DNA of 64,000 nt from JAMZMI01 sp049115715 (GTDB lineage Bacteria > Bacteroidota > Bacteroidia > Cytophagales > Cyclobacteriaceae). Below are positions 55,501 to 63,352 of the stretch, piece after piece. Positions within the stretch are counted from its first letter, which is position 1; each line of letters opens with the position of its first letter. The notes beneath the pieces are model-generated. The model ran no database searches and was not told the DNA's origin. It saw only the letters and a program-made list of their open reading frames with translations. The stretch lies in assembly GCA_049115715.1 (NCBI GenBank), contig JAGDZQ010000057.1, positions 16,440 through 80,439 of the forward strand, in the 5' to 3' direction. The position numbers and the translations under genes are program-made.

Positions 55501-58500
55501 GTGAAAATGAGAATTATGTAATATCGACAAGTTTTAAGACGGCAGGCATTGATGAAACTCGCATTCCTGTAGATCCTAGTCAGGTGAGCAGACAAATTAG
55601 CTATTTTGATGAGCTGGGTCGTCCTGAGCAAACAATAGCCTGGCGAGCCTCTCCAAACCAATCGGATATCATCCAATCGCAACTATACGATGAGTTTGGC
55701 AGGCAGTATATGTCGCAGCTTCCTTATGCAGAAGGCAATCGAGGACTTCATCAGATAATAGCACAAGTAGATAATCCGCTGTATCCGACCTCCAGTCAGG
55801 CGCAGTTTTACAGCAATCCGGGGAGCAAAGTAGCTTCAGACCCAATTCCTTATGCTAAAACAATCTATGAAGCCTCACCACGGAATCTTGTGATCAAGCA
55901 AGGAGCCCCAGGAGCCGCGTGGCAGCCGGATGAAGACCCTGATATCACTACTGACAAGGTGGTTAAGTACGGATATGGATCAAACGCTGCTTCGGAAGTA
56001 AAACTATGGACTTTGGATGAATCAGGATTACCTGTTTCCTCTTCGACCTACACAGCCGGTGAACTTTCCAAAACCACTATTACGGATGAAGCATCACATC
56101 AAGTCATTGAATTTACTGATAAGCAAGGACGTACCGTCCTAAAAAAAGTGCAAGTGCACGAGAACGGTACGACCCCAGAACAGTGGGCAGAAACTTACTA
56201 CATATATGACGATTTCGGTAATCTGCGGTACGTGTTGCCACCGGAGCTCAACAAAAGGATCAACGACGGAGAATCGATCACTATTCCGGCGGGATACACT
56301 TTGTTCATAGAAGATCATATCATTACTGATGCAAATAATGCAGGAGACTCCTACCTGTTTGGTGAAAACGCCGAAGTGACAGTGCAGCAAGGTGTGGTTT
56401 TAGATTCAGGACAGACAATAGGGCCTTTTAAAGGAGTTCCGGAGCTCAATGACTACTCCTTTCAATATAAGTATGACGGACGTCACCGCATGATACAGAA
56501 GAAAGTGCCCGGAGCGGGATGGATATGCATGGTGTATGATAACAGAGATCGACTAGTATTGACACAGGATGCCAACCAGCGACCCAGCTACAAATGGATC
56601 TTCACGAAATACGATGAACTCAACAGACCTGTAGCTACTGGTACTTATAACCATGGTAGCGCTGTGAGCCAGCTAGATATGCAGGCAATAGTTGATCAAT
56701 TCTACATAGATGCTTTCACAAACACGGACAAGTGGTTTGAAGAAAGAGGAGCTGCCATCCATGGGTATACAGATCAGTCTTTTCCTAAAAATGTGCCTGC
56801 AAGTGAGTACCTGACAGTGACCTACTATGACGACTATGAATGGAATACAGATAGTAACTATGATTACCAAGACCCATCCCTTACACATGACTTCAATGGA
56901 GTGACCTACAGCTCCGAAAATGCAGAAAATACGGCAATAAAAGGGCAAGTCACAGGTGGGTTGGTAAAAAACCTGATTGAAAACACCTGGCTCAAGTCCG
57001 TCAACTACTATGATGATCGATATAGAGTCATCCAAACAGTAGGGCTTAATAGTCTGGGTATAATAGATCGCTATAGCAACCTATATGACTTTACGGGTAA
57101 AGTGCTGCAAACCAAAACCATCCACGGCAATGGCACAGACACCATGCCTATACTTCGCACGCTTGACTATGATCATGCAGATCGAGTTTTAAGTGTACGG
57201 CACAAAATTGACGATCAAGACGAGGTTATACTACTGTCCAACGAATACAACGAGCTGGGTGAGTTGGTAGACAAAAAACTACACAGTATAGACGAAAGCA
57301 CTTTCGAGCAGTCAGTAGACTACAGATACAACATTCGAGGGTGGCTTACATCTATGAACAACGCCAGCCTCACCAGTGATGCGAATAATGACGAGACAGA
57401 TGACTATTTTGGATTCGAACTCGCTTACAATGAACTATTGCCAGATATTGCAAGTACGGCAGCTTTCAATGGCAATATTTCGGCAATGAAGTGGAGTGAT
57501 TATCAGCGCAGTGCCGGTGCAAACGAAAGGGCATATGCCTACAGTTACGACCCCATGAACCGACTCCTTGGCGGACAACATTACACCAAAGGTGCAGGAG
57601 CTTTCGGTACGTCCAACGACTATACAGTATCCGGATTGCAATATGACCTAAATGGAAACATCCAATCCCTCATAAGAAAGGGAAAGGCTAATGCTAATAT
57701 GGATGACCTTGCCTACAGCTATACGGGCAACCAACTCTCCAAAGTTGAAGATACCTTCGACGCAGATGAAGGGTTCAAAGATGGTGCCGATGACCCGGAA
57801 GAGTATCGATATGACGCTAATGGCAACATGATCGAAGACAAAAACAAGGGAATTGCTCATATTGAGTACAATCACTTAAACCTACCTCAAAAAGTAGTGA
57901 TGGGATTAGAGTCTGATGGCAACTACATCCAGTATCAATATGACGCTGCAGGTATCAAACTCGCCCAAGAAGTCTATGAATCAAACCTGCTTACCAAGAG
58001 AACGGATTACCTCGGTGAATTTATCTATGAGACCAGACCACAAGACCCGGTGAATTCGAGTAGAAGGCTTCAGTTTATCCAACATGAAGAAGGGCGTATT
58101 GTACCCGACTTTGTATCTGGTCAGCCTGAGCTAGTCGAGGACTATGTCTATCAGTATCATTTAAAAGATCACCTTGGAAACACCCGAGCTACCTTTACTA
58201 CCAAAGAGTATACCAGTGGTTATCTCGCTACATTCGAAGACATCAATCACACTCAAGAGTCCGAAGACTTTCACAATATAGATCCGCGCGTGCCCTACCC
58301 GGTAGGAGGCAAAGCCATACGGCTCAACAGTAGCAGCCCCATAGGTGCGGGGCTGGCACTAGAGGTATCCCGTGGCGATGTGATTGACATGAGTGTAAAA
58401 GCTTACTATGAGGATGTGACAGGACATGGAGTAGGAGCCCTCGGCGAAGCGGCTGTTCTGGCTGCTCTTACTGGAGCTTTTGGAGGCGTCAGTGGAGGTA

Positions 58501-59813
58501 CAGAAGGACAGCAGCTAATCCACGACGTATTCAATGGTCAGCCGGCCGGAGCGCTTCTGGCAGGAGGTACAGGAGATGATAGTCGTCCGTCAGCCTACCT
58601 CAATTATCTGCTTTTAGATCAGGATCATATGATGGTAGATGCGGGCTTCTTTGGTGTGCAAGAAGGAGCAAATCTGGAGCAAACCATCACGGTTGCGAAT
58701 CTCGAGGTGCAGCAAGCAGGATTTATTTATATTTATGTTAGTAATGAGAGCAATAGCTCCAATTACGTGTTCTTTGATAATCTTGATGTAGCCGTGAAGG
58801 AAAGTTCTGTTTTGGAAACAACAGATTACTATCCTTTCGGGCTGGCCTTTAACGAACATTCTAAAACTGGAATGATCGGACAGAAATACAAGTACAATGG
58901 CAAGGAAGAGATCAATGACCTTGGGTTAAACTGGCATGATTATGGGGCTAGAATGTATGATTATGTTCTCGGTAGGTGGCATGGAATAGACGCTGCTTCA
59001 GATTTAACAAGTCGTATCTCACCTTATGTATATGGGTTCGATAATCCCATAAGGTATATTGATCCGGATGGATTTAGTCCAGAAGATATTGTAATGATGG
59101 CAAAATATTATTTAGGAACTTGGTATGAATATGGAGGAAAAAATCCATTTTTTGTAGGGGGCAGAGGGATTGAAACTTCACAAGCAGATATTGATGCAGG
59201 TCTAAAATTTATTTCATTAAGCATCAGAACCTCTCAAAAACTGCATGGCATAGTAGGAAGTTCATACACAGGTTCTATGATCCCCAACTCATCCATATAT
59301 GATTTCTACAGTATGGATGTTCCACAAAATTATAGTTTTGGGATTGACTGCTCTGGCTTAGCCAGAGAGGCATTTAATGCTGATGAGGATAAATTGATGG
59401 CAGATTTACCAAATGGAGCAAGTGCACAACTTCGGGCTTTTGAAAACGCAGCACCTTCGGAAGGCGTGGCACATACCAATTTTGAAAGGCTAGAAAAAGG
59501 AGACCTAGTTTTTAGGAGAAACTCAAACGGGAATGCGTATCATGTTATGGTAGCTACAGGTAAGGTGATTCAAAAGAAAGGTAAGGTTGTAGAATTTGAG
59601 GTAATTCATGCACCTGCAACAGGAGACAAGGTTAAAACAGAAGTATTAAGTGTAGAAAAGGAAAAAAAGAAAAATGTTAAGATAGGACATACCTATAGAA
59701 GGAAAAAACATTCAGAAGCTGGCCCTAGAAAACCTAAAAGAACAACCGATGCTCTATACAGTAGGGATTTCCTTAAAGCGTATTACAGAATGGGTTCAGG
59801 AGATTCTAAATAA
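52515..59813 (+). CDS. RHS polymorphic toxin with NlpC/P60-like C-terminal domain
   Basis: 2432 residues. Signal peptide about 1-31 ends S-S-L-A-Q. Fibronectin type III repeats (about 110-570; two almost identical), PKD/Ig-like segments with G-G-G-D/G-Y-C-E (about 575-990), a DUF6443-like region (about 1000-1140, S-Y-F-D-E-L-G-R-P-E), YD repeats, and the RHS core (about 2095-2185) with G-K-E-E-I-N-D-L-G-L-N-W and Y-I-D-P-D-G. After that boundary the last 250 residues change: Y-E-Y-G-G-K-N-P-F, F-G-I-D-C-S-G-L (Cys2279) and A-Y-H-V-M-V-A-T-G (His2343) are the NlpC/P60 cysteine-peptidase signature, so the effector probably cuts peptidoglycan peptides. A Lys-rich end follows. Sec export is predicted; the delivery route is unknown. 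The probable immunity gene starts six bases after the stop. Confidence 0.9.
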   Translation: MIQTIKRRRSALIGILLSATLFSFSSSLAQGTVTGIANVAVGQSQTYTLNASSVSSSFFFLPSGGGSITSQTSTTCTVLWQQTGNYSVVVSYNGIQMAGLNVTVVAAGSSPAAPTGVSTSNSTVNSFTLSWNSVPSAASYRVDVSADGTFGAILSSYNDKSVTGTSISVTGLDQGSYYTCRVRAVNASGTSPNSLSVSPYTLTEIPIALEETSTTASSFVANWSHSNGSSTSFPYFLDVSTSSSFGSYLSGYNNKAIMSTSEVISGLLANKDYYYRVRVAGANTSANSNVITAGTIITSPSVVQESNRTNTGFQANWNSVSGVTNYKLYVSTSSSFSSHLSGYNGKVVSGSNHTVTGLAAGKNYYYRLKSVGTKGDSGYSGSITANTTISVPTATGESNRTNTGFRANWNSVSGVTNYKLYVSTSSSFSSHLSGYNGKVVSGSNHTVTGLAAGKNYYYRLKSDGPNADSGYSSSITANTSITTPSANSASGQSNTSFVASWSVVSGVSNYLLYVSENSSFSTYEQDYNGKIITGTSHTVNNLTSGTTYYYKVRADGSDTDSGDSNDVQTNTLTPVPTTPIVSSNLCGIKTLTRLTTPGHISWYWQGTNSSSYSETNTNTTYSASSSGTYYIRAKSNDGYWSASVPVSVTVNNTPSTYTVSGGGDYCEEDLGKTINLSGSQLNVSYYLQRDGSTVTSEPGTGSALSFTNVTASGNYTIYGVYTATGCQQSMAGSVNVTINPLPQDYAFTDGDENLCADVSVGPSITLAGSEAGIRYQLTLNDSPIDSQIDGTGGSITFGSYIAQGTYTVTAINYSTNCSKLLSASKTVTIVDLPEIYNLGGGGGYCEGTAGSTITLSGSQSGVDYQLKVNGANVGPVKAGNDSPISWSNLTTGGGYSIVATNSYSCVSNMNGILSVHMNPNPIVDAGSIASTFVGSILALSGGLPAGGNWSGSEISGNAFDATSLDPGTYTATYSYTDNNGCIGSNTRQVEVLQLASENENYVISTSFKTAGIDETRIPVDPSQVSRQISYFDELGRPEQTIAWRASPNQSDIIQSQLYDEFGRQYMSQLPYAEGNRGLHQIIAQVDNPLYPTSSQAQFYSNPGSKVASDPIPYAKTIYEASPRNLVIKQGAPGAAWQPDEDPDITTDKVVKYGYGSNAASEVKLWTLDESGLPVSSSTYTAGELSKTTITDEASHQVIEFTDKQGRTVLKKVQVHENGTTPEQWAETYYIYDDFGNLRYVLPPELNKRINDGESITIPAGYTLFIEDHIITDANNAGDSYLFGENAEVTVQQGVVLDSGQTIGPFKGVPELNDYSFQYKYDGRHRMIQKKVPGAGWICMVYDNRDRLVLTQDANQRPSYKWIFTKYDELNRPVATGTYNHGSAVSQLDMQAIVDQFYIDAFTNTDKWFEERGAAIHGYTDQSFPKNVPASEYLTVTYYDDYEWNTDSNYDYQDPSLTHDFNGVTYSSENAENTAIKGQVTGGLVKNLIENTWLKSVNYYDDRYRVIQTVGLNSLGIIDRYSNLYDFTGKVLQTKTIHGNGTDTMPILRTLDYDHADRVLSVRHKIDDQDEVILLSNEYNELGELVDKKLHSIDESTFEQSVDYRYNIRGWLTSMNNASLTSDANNDETDDYFGFELAYNELLPDIASTAAFNGNISAMKWSDYQRSAGANERAYAYSYDPMNRLLGGQHYTKGAGAFGTSNDYTVSGLQYDLNGNIQSLIRKGKANANMDDLAYSYTGNQLSKVEDTFDADEGFKDGADDPEEYRYDANGNMIEDKNKGIAHIEYNHLNLPQKVVMGLESDGNYIQYQYDAAGIKLAQEVYESNLLTKRTDYLGEFIYETRPQDPVNSSRRLQFIQHEEGRIVPDFVSGQPELVEDYVYQYHLKDHLGNTRATFTTKEYTSGYLATFEDINHTQESEDFHNIDPRVPYPVGGKAIRLNSSSPIGAGLALEVSRGDVIDMSVKAYYEDVTGHGVGALGEAAVLAALTGAFGGVSGGTEGQQLIHDVFNGQPAGALLAGGTGDDSRPSAYLNYLLLDQDHMMVDAGFFGVQEGANLEQTITVANLEVQQAGFIYIYVSNESNSSNYVFFDNLDVAVKESSVLETTDYYPFGLAFNEHSKTGMIGQKYKYNGKEEINDLGLNWHDYGARMYDYVLGRWHGIDAASDLTSRISPYVYGFDNPIRYIDPDGFSPEDIVMMAKYYLGTWYEYGGKNPFFVGGRGIETSQADIDAGLKFISLSIRTSQKLHGIVGSSYTGSMIPNSSIYDFYSMDVPQNYSFGIDCSGLAREAFNADEDKLMADLPNGASAQLRAFENAAPSEGVAHTNFERLEKGDLVFRRNSNGNAYHVMVATGKVIQKKGKVVEFEVIHAPATGDKVKTEVLSVEKEKKKNVKIGHTYRRKKHSEAGPRKPKRTTDALYSRDFLKAYYRMGSGDSK
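53427..53978 (+). repeat. Near-identical tandem fibronectin repeats
   Basis: Two consecutive units of 276 bases (92 codons) are almost identical in DNA, including N-R-T-N-T-G-F and Y-K-L-Y-V-S-T-S-S-S. Neighbouring units (52850-53420 and 53979-54240) share the domain but not the DNA. This indicates a recent duplication or gene conversion. Confidence 0.85.
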
Positions 59814-59819
59814 TTCAAA

Positions 59820-60548
59820 ATGACTTACATGAAACTACTTTTTTGGACTTTCTTTCTCCCTCCTAATGATTTTGATGCCATTTTAAAGAAAGCAGAATGT
59901 TTGAACATATATAACACTAAGTATGAATCGAGGCTATTATCACTTGATTTGAGCGTTAAATACTTTGGAGATTTAATAGGCAATGAATCAGATATTTACA
60001 TTGTTGGTAAAATATGTCAACGCAAATGTCCTGTTGTAATCATTGATAGAGCATCTGGGATGGGTGCAGGTAGATCTGAATATTATGCTATAATTTTTTC
60101 TGAATCTGGTGATAGGTTGGATACACAATATCTATTTGCTCAATCATATGAATACAACAATGAATATGAGTATTCATTTTTAGTTTTGAGCGACTCACTT
60201 ATTGAAGTTAAGAGTGAAAAAAAAGATCTCACAAAGCTTAAATATTTCTACCTAGCAGAAGATGAAATAAAAGAAGTTTTCCCTGGCTTAGCAAATCCAG
60301 ATAGAAAATTTAGCATTTCTACGGAGCAAATCATCCCTTATAAGGAGCTAAAAAAATATAAGCAAGAGGATCTTGATATAATGCGTAATGAGATTTTCGC
60401 TGATCATGGATATATTTTCAAAACAGAAAAGTGGGTGAAATATTTCTCTAAGCAACCCTGGTACACACCATCTTTCGATAATGTTGATTCTAAATTAAGT
60501 ATGATAGAAAAGATAAACATTAAGACAATTCTGGAAGTGTCTAACTAG
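59820..60548 (+). CDS. YARHG-domain protein, probable immunity to the RHS toxin
   Basis: 242 residues. The C-terminal part (about 165-235) is a YARHG domain: L-D-I-M-R-N-E-I-F-A-D-H-G-Y-I-F, Y-F-S-K-Q-P-W-Y-T-P. That domain occurs in extracellular or lipoprotein-type proteins and is thought to bind cell-wall components. The N-terminal part is unassigned, with a weak hydrophobic start (M-K-L-L-F-W-T-F-F-L). It begins six bases after the toxin gene, the usual place for the immunity gene; a wall-binding domain would suit protection against a peptidoglycan peptidase. The immunity role is inferred. The gene is clearly richer in A/T than the RHS gene. Confidence 0.7.
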   Translation: MTYMKLLFWTFFLPPNDFDAILKKAECLNIYNTKYESRLLSLDLSVKYFGDLIGNESDIYIVGKICQRKCPVVIIDRASGMGAGRSEYYAIIFSESGDRLDTQYLFAQSYEYNNEYEYSFLVLSDSLIEVKSEKKDLTKLKYFYLAEDEIKEVFPGLANPDRKFSISTEQIIPYKELKKYKQEDLDIMRNEIFADHGYIFKTEKWVKYFSKQPWYTPSFDNVDSKLSMIEKINIKTILEVSN

Positions 60549-60556
60549 CCCCAGCT

Positions 60557-60579
60557 GGCGCGAGCTTTTAGCTCGTGCC
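60557..60579. repeat. Palindromic repeat A' (variant of repeat A hairpin)
   Basis: GCGCGAGCT and AGCTCGTGC form a nine-base stem (one wobble) around TTT, immediately after the 59820-60548 gene. Loop size, TGGCGC start and position after an immunity gene match repeat A at 61071, 63277 and 63717, though the stem bases differ. Confidence 0.7.
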
Positions 60580-60601
60580 TGAAGAAACGGAAGCCTGTGC
60601 G

Positions 60602-60637
60602 GCTCCTGCAAAAGGAGGGTTTCTTTTAGGAAAATAA
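60602..60637 (+). pseudogene. Remnant of a toxin C-terminus (1)
   Basis: The frame encodes A-P-A-K-G-G-F-L-L-G-K then TAA at 60635-60637, almost the same as the end of the toxin tail at 62212-62847 (P-F-P-A-K-G-G-F-I-L-G-K). The frame is closed by TAG at 60569, so the rest of the toxin is missing. The gene behind it is a paralogue of the gene behind that toxin. Confidence 0.7.
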
Positions 60638-60643
60638 TTAATA

Positions 60644-61057
60644 ATGCTACATTGCTATAATTCAATATCTGATAAAAAATTCATGAAATTTAAGTCATGG
60701 ATAATTTCTCTTGAAAACAAGGTTGTTGAGCCGTTCTGTAAATCAAATTTTTTTCAATTGGATCGTGAAAGGTATTATAATGAGACATTAGCCATGAATC
60801 TATATAGAAACGTTGATGACGTTGTTGATCATATTGGTTTCTATTATATAGATAAAAAAGGCTCAGCCTTATTTGAGTTTTACTACTCTAAATATTACGA
60901 CACAGATAGTCACAGGCACTCTTACAAGCAATCAATTGGTCAGTTTAACCAAGACTCTTTAGAGACTAGGTTAGTTAGTTTGCTAGCTGATGCCAATGAA
61001 AAGCTGACTGAATTATCAAAATATGAACTTAAAAGTACTATAGCATTGAGTAGATAG
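60644..61057 (+). CDS. Putative immunity protein, paralogue of 62858
   Basis: 137 residues without signal peptide or membrane span, presumably cytoplasmic. It aligns throughout with the 138-residue product of 62858-63274: shared F-K-x-x-I/L, E-R-Y-Y-x-E-x/S-L-A-M/I-N, Y-I-D-x-K-G-x-A and the D-x-x-x-R-H-x-x-K block. No named family is recognised. It begins six bases after the remnant of a toxin end that matches the toxin preceding its paralogue. Its own toxin is gone, so it would be an orphan immunity gene, perhaps kept to protect against relatives. Confidence 0.75.
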   Translation: MLHCYNSISDKKFMKFKSWIISLENKVVEPFCKSNFFQLDRERYYNETLAMNLYRNVDDVVDHIGFYYIDKKGSALFEFYYSKYYDTDSHRHSYKQSIGQFNQDSLETRLVSLLADANEKLTELSKYELKSTIALSR

Positions 61058-61070
61058 CTCCCCCGTCTGT

Positions 61071-61126
61071 CCCCCCACTAGTCCAAGGATGTAAAAATAA
61101 AACTGGCGCAAGTGTCTCACTTGTGC
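61071..61126. repeat. Repeat A (copy 1), cassette boundary
   Basis: C-rich start, then CACTAGTCCAAGGATGTAA, an A-rich stretch and the hairpin GCGCAAGTG-TCT-CACTTGTGC (61106-61126). The same sequence returns at 63277 and 63717, always just after a putative immunity gene. Confidence 0.85.
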
Positions 61127-61275
61127 ACCCTTCTGATGTGATTCATGTAATTAGGGGTAACTCAACCAAGTTAAAAGAAGGGACAGAAATAATCGATGTA
61201 AAGCAAGGAGATTATTTGAAGCGACCAGCTTATAATTGGGATAGAATACCACTACAAAACAACCCTGATCTATGA
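61123..61275 (+). pseudogene. Remnant of a toxin C-terminus (2)
   Basis: From GTG 61123 the frame encodes about 50 residues: D-V-I-H-V-I-R-G-N-S, E-G-T-E-I-I-D-V-K-Q-G-D-Y-L, A-Y-N-W-D-R-I-P-L. It stops at TGA 61273-61275. The frame is open back to 61054 through repeat A but has no RHS core. The stop overlaps the ATG of the next gene (ATGA), a sign of an old toxin/immunity pair. No toxin family is recognised. Confidence 0.65.
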
Positions 61276-61637
61276 TTGAAAGCTATATATTAAATGAATT
61301 AGATGAATTAGGTGAGGTTCCATTGGTATTAGTAATACCGAAGTATTTAGAGATTGAAAAAAAAATCAATATTCACATTCCTATCACAGACCATATTGAT
61401 AATTATAATATCGTTGATGAAGACTTTCATGATCTTTCACAAAGAGTTTTAAACCTTTTAGTAAACAAGAAATTATCACTCTATGAGTATAAGAAAGGGA
61501 TTAAAGACTCTAAAATATGGGAAGATAGTTTTGATGTGGTCAATGATCATGAGGCAAAGGAAGTTTTAAAGCAAAAAGACAAGTGGGTTGGCAATCAAAA
61601 AGGCGCTCACTACTTTCTTGCGGATCCTTCCCAATAG
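61272..61637 (+). CDS. Putative immunity protein
   Basis: 121 residues, acidic and soluble by composition, with no signal peptide. The N-terminal half reads I-E-S-Y-I-L-N-E-L-D-E-L-G-E-V-P-L-V-L-V-I-P-K; the C-terminal part has K-K-G-I-K-D-S-K-I-W. No named family is recognised. The evidence for an immunity role is positional: it overlaps the end of a toxin remnant by four bases, lies in a series of such genes and is followed by repeat B. It is unlike the 60644/62858 pair. Confidence 0.65.
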   Translation: MIESYILNELDELGEVPLVLVIPKYLEIEKKINIHIPITDHIDNYNIVDEDFHDLSQRVLNLLVNKKLSLYEYKKGIKDSKIWEDSFDVVNDHEAKEVLKQKDKWVGNQKGAHYFLADPSQ

Positions 61638-61650
61638 CACGGAAGTTACC

Positions 61651-61804
61651 CCCCCTAAGCGTAGTTTGTAACTACGCTTGTATATGGATTTAGCTTTCTA
61701 AGCGCGATAAGAAACGGAGGTAGGAGTACAGCAAAACCTAAGTGTCATCCAAAACTTGAGTATGACCAATATAGAAATCCAACAACCAGTATATATCTAT
61801 ATTT
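61651..61804. repeat. Repeat B (copy 1), entry to an RHS-core cassette
   Basis: C-rich start, perfect hairpin AAGCGTAGTT-TGT-AACTACGCTT (61657-61679), then about 45 bases of spacer and the start of RHS-core coding sequence. About 140 bases recur at 63775-63925 with few changes; this copy lacks five bases (CTTCT) after 61720. Confidence 0.85.
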
Positions 61805-62172
61805 ACCTCAGTAATGAGAGCAATAGCTCTAATTACGTGTTCTTTGATAATCTTGATGTAGCCGTGAAGGAAAGCCCCGTGTTGGAAACAACAGATTACT
61901 ATCTTTTCGGGATGGCCTTTAACGAGTACTCCAAAGCAGGTACAATCAATCAAAACTACAAGTACAACGGAAAGGAAGAGATCAATGATCTTGATCTAAA
62001 CTGGCAGGATTATGGTGCTAGAATGTATCAGGCAGATTTAGGGAGATGGTTTGTAAAAGATCCTCTGGCCGAATTGTATGAGGCTTACAGTCCTTACAAT
62101 TATGTGTTGAATAATCCGATTATGCTGATTGATCCAAATGGTATGGCAGCTGCGGAGACAGATTCGAGTTAA
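61756..62172 (+). pseudogene. Displaced RHS-core fragment
   Basis: The product matches the end of the RHS core of 52515-59813: S-N-E-S-N-S-S-N-Y-V-F-F, G-K-E-E-I-N-D-L-D-L-N-W and I-D-P-N-G. Over about 120 bases (61809-61928 against 58738-58857) the DNA itself is nearly identical. The in-frame match begins already at about 61723. There is no signal peptide or repeat shell, so it cannot work alone. TAA at 62170-62172 interrupts it, but the same frame goes on without shift into the toxin tail at 62212. It is therefore one RHS-core plus toxin cassette with a nonsense mutation. Confidence 0.85.
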
Positions 62173-62211
62173 CATTTTAGTGGACAAGATGCGATAGACG
62201 TCTACGAGCAA

Positions 62212-62847
62212 TTGTTAGCGGGTAATGTCGGAAGTGATTCTGATGACGAAACGCAAAAAGCACTTCAAGGATTTCCTGCGATTGCTGGATTAACGGTCAC
62301 GAAAAAAGTAGTAGAAAGCCAAATCTTTAAACTCATATTGAGTCGAACAATTGGAGGGATTCTTTCATTGGTCTTTTTATCTGGAGACTCTCCTCAGCAG
62401 CCTATATATTATTATAGTCAGCAAGAGGCAGAAGAAGTTATTTCAAATCATATTAGTTCGGGGAATCTGGTTGCTATGAAGGAATATGTAAAGCAGTATA
62501 ACAAGTTTAATGATGATAAGATTGTATTTCGTTATTTATCAGCTAAAGAAGGCTTTTTCGTTGGTAAGACACTGAAAATTAATGATACAGATCAAAATTT
62601 AAATATAACTAGGAAGTACATCACTCCGGATTTGTATGGCTCGGCATCAACGGCCAAATCTCTTTTGGCACTGCCATATGCTCCTCAATTGGGAGTTTGG
62701 ACTTTTGAAAGTGAAATACAAGGAACCAAACATCCGCAAGTGGGATGGAAAACTGTTGAAGAGGCAAATGAAGAGCCTGGTGGTGGTCTAGAAGGCACTA
62801 TAGGTCAACCCTTTCCTGCAAAAGGAGGTTTCATTTTAGGGAAATAG
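62212..62847 (+). CDS. Toxin C-terminal domain of a displaced RHS cassette
   Basis: 211 residues from a TTG codon, but the true frame comes from 61756 through a TAA: after that stop it reads H-F-S-G-Q-D-A-I-D-V-Y-E-Q-L-L, the usual transition from RHS core to toxin. A hydrophobic stretch (about 40-62) is followed by a domain with F-R-Y-L-S-A-K-E-G-F-F-V-G, K-Y-I-T-P-D-L-Y-G-S-A and E-P-G-G-G-L-E-G, ending P-A-K-G-G-F-I-L-G-K. The spacing is faintly like ADP-ribosyltransferase toxins, but I cannot assign it. It has no own secretion signal and probably is silent unless recombined into the main RHS gene. Its immunity gene follows after ten bases. Confidence 0.65.
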   Translation: MLAGNVGSDSDDETQKALQGFPAIAGLTVTKKVVESQIFKLILSRTIGGILSLVFLSGDSPQQPIYYYSQQEAEEVISNHISSGNLVAMKEYVKQYNKFNDDKIVFRYLSAKEGFFVGKTLKINDTDQNLNITRKYITPDLYGSASTAKSLLALPYAPQLGVWTFESEIQGTKHPQVGWKTVEEANEEPGGGLEGTIGQPFPAKGGFILGK

Positions 62848-62857
62848 ATTCAAAAAT

Positions 62858-63274
62858 ATGGATATGATTTACAACAATCTCAATGAAAATAGTTTTAAAC
62901 CCTATAAGTTAAGGCTTAAAAAAATTGAAGACCAAATCGAAAATCAATGCGGTCAAAAAGGGTTTTATATTGAAAAAGAAAGATATTACAAAGAGTCACT
63001 TGCTATCAATATTAATCCAATAAATAGAGAAAAGTTTGGAGGCAATATATGTTTGCAATACATAGATCAGAAAGGTCTGGCGAAATTCCGGTTGGGTCTG
63101 ATTAAAACTTGTGATGTGGATAATTTCAGGCATTATCATAAAGAAACTATTGTATTAAAGAAAGAGCTCCTATTCTTCGAAGAAAACATAGAGAAATTGC
63201 TCCAAAATAGTATTGATCTTTTCGAACGGATAAGTTTTGAGGAATTAGAATTAAAGGTTGAGTTACCTAGCTAG
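62858..63274 (+). CDS. Putative immunity protein, paralogue of 60644
   Basis: 138 residues, soluble, no signal peptide. It aligns with the 60644-61057 product over its whole length, with E-R-Y-Y-K-E-S-L-A-I-N, Y-I-D-Q-K-G-L-A-K-F and D-V-D-N-F-R-H-Y-H-K. Here the toxin tail upstream (62212-62847) is preserved, which makes this the best-supported toxin/immunity pair of the array. A cytoplasmic immunity protein implies a toxin acting in the cytoplasm. Repeat A follows directly. Confidence 0.78.
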   Translation: MDMIYNNLNENSFKPYKLRLKKIEDQIENQCGQKGFYIEKERYYKESLAININPINREKFGGNICLQYIDQKGLAKFRLGLIKTCDVDNFRHYHKETIVLKKELLFFEENIEKLLQNSIDLFERISFEELELKVELPS

Positions 63275-63276
63275 TA

Positions 63277-63327
63277 CCCCCCCCCACTAGTCCAAGGATG
63301 TAAAAATAAAACTGGCGCAAGTGTCTC
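63277..63327. repeat. Repeat A (copy 2), fused to a toxin end
   Basis: Same sequence as at 61071 up to GGCGCAAGTGTCTC, but the right hairpin arm is missing. The sequence continues instead with CCTGCAAAAG, the codons for the Pro-Ala-Lys of the toxin ends. The break lies within the hairpin. Confidence 0.8.
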
Positions 63328-63350
63328 CTGCAAAAGATTTTAATTTCTAG
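63324..63350 (+). pseudogene. Remnant of a toxin C-terminus (3)
   Basis: Encodes S-P-A-K-D-F-N-F then TAG at 63348-63350, two bases before the next ATG. It starts like the P-A-K ends at 60602 and 62812 but differs afterwards. Only eight codons, so this rests mainly on the repeated layout. Confidence 0.45.
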
Positions 63351-63352
63351 AC

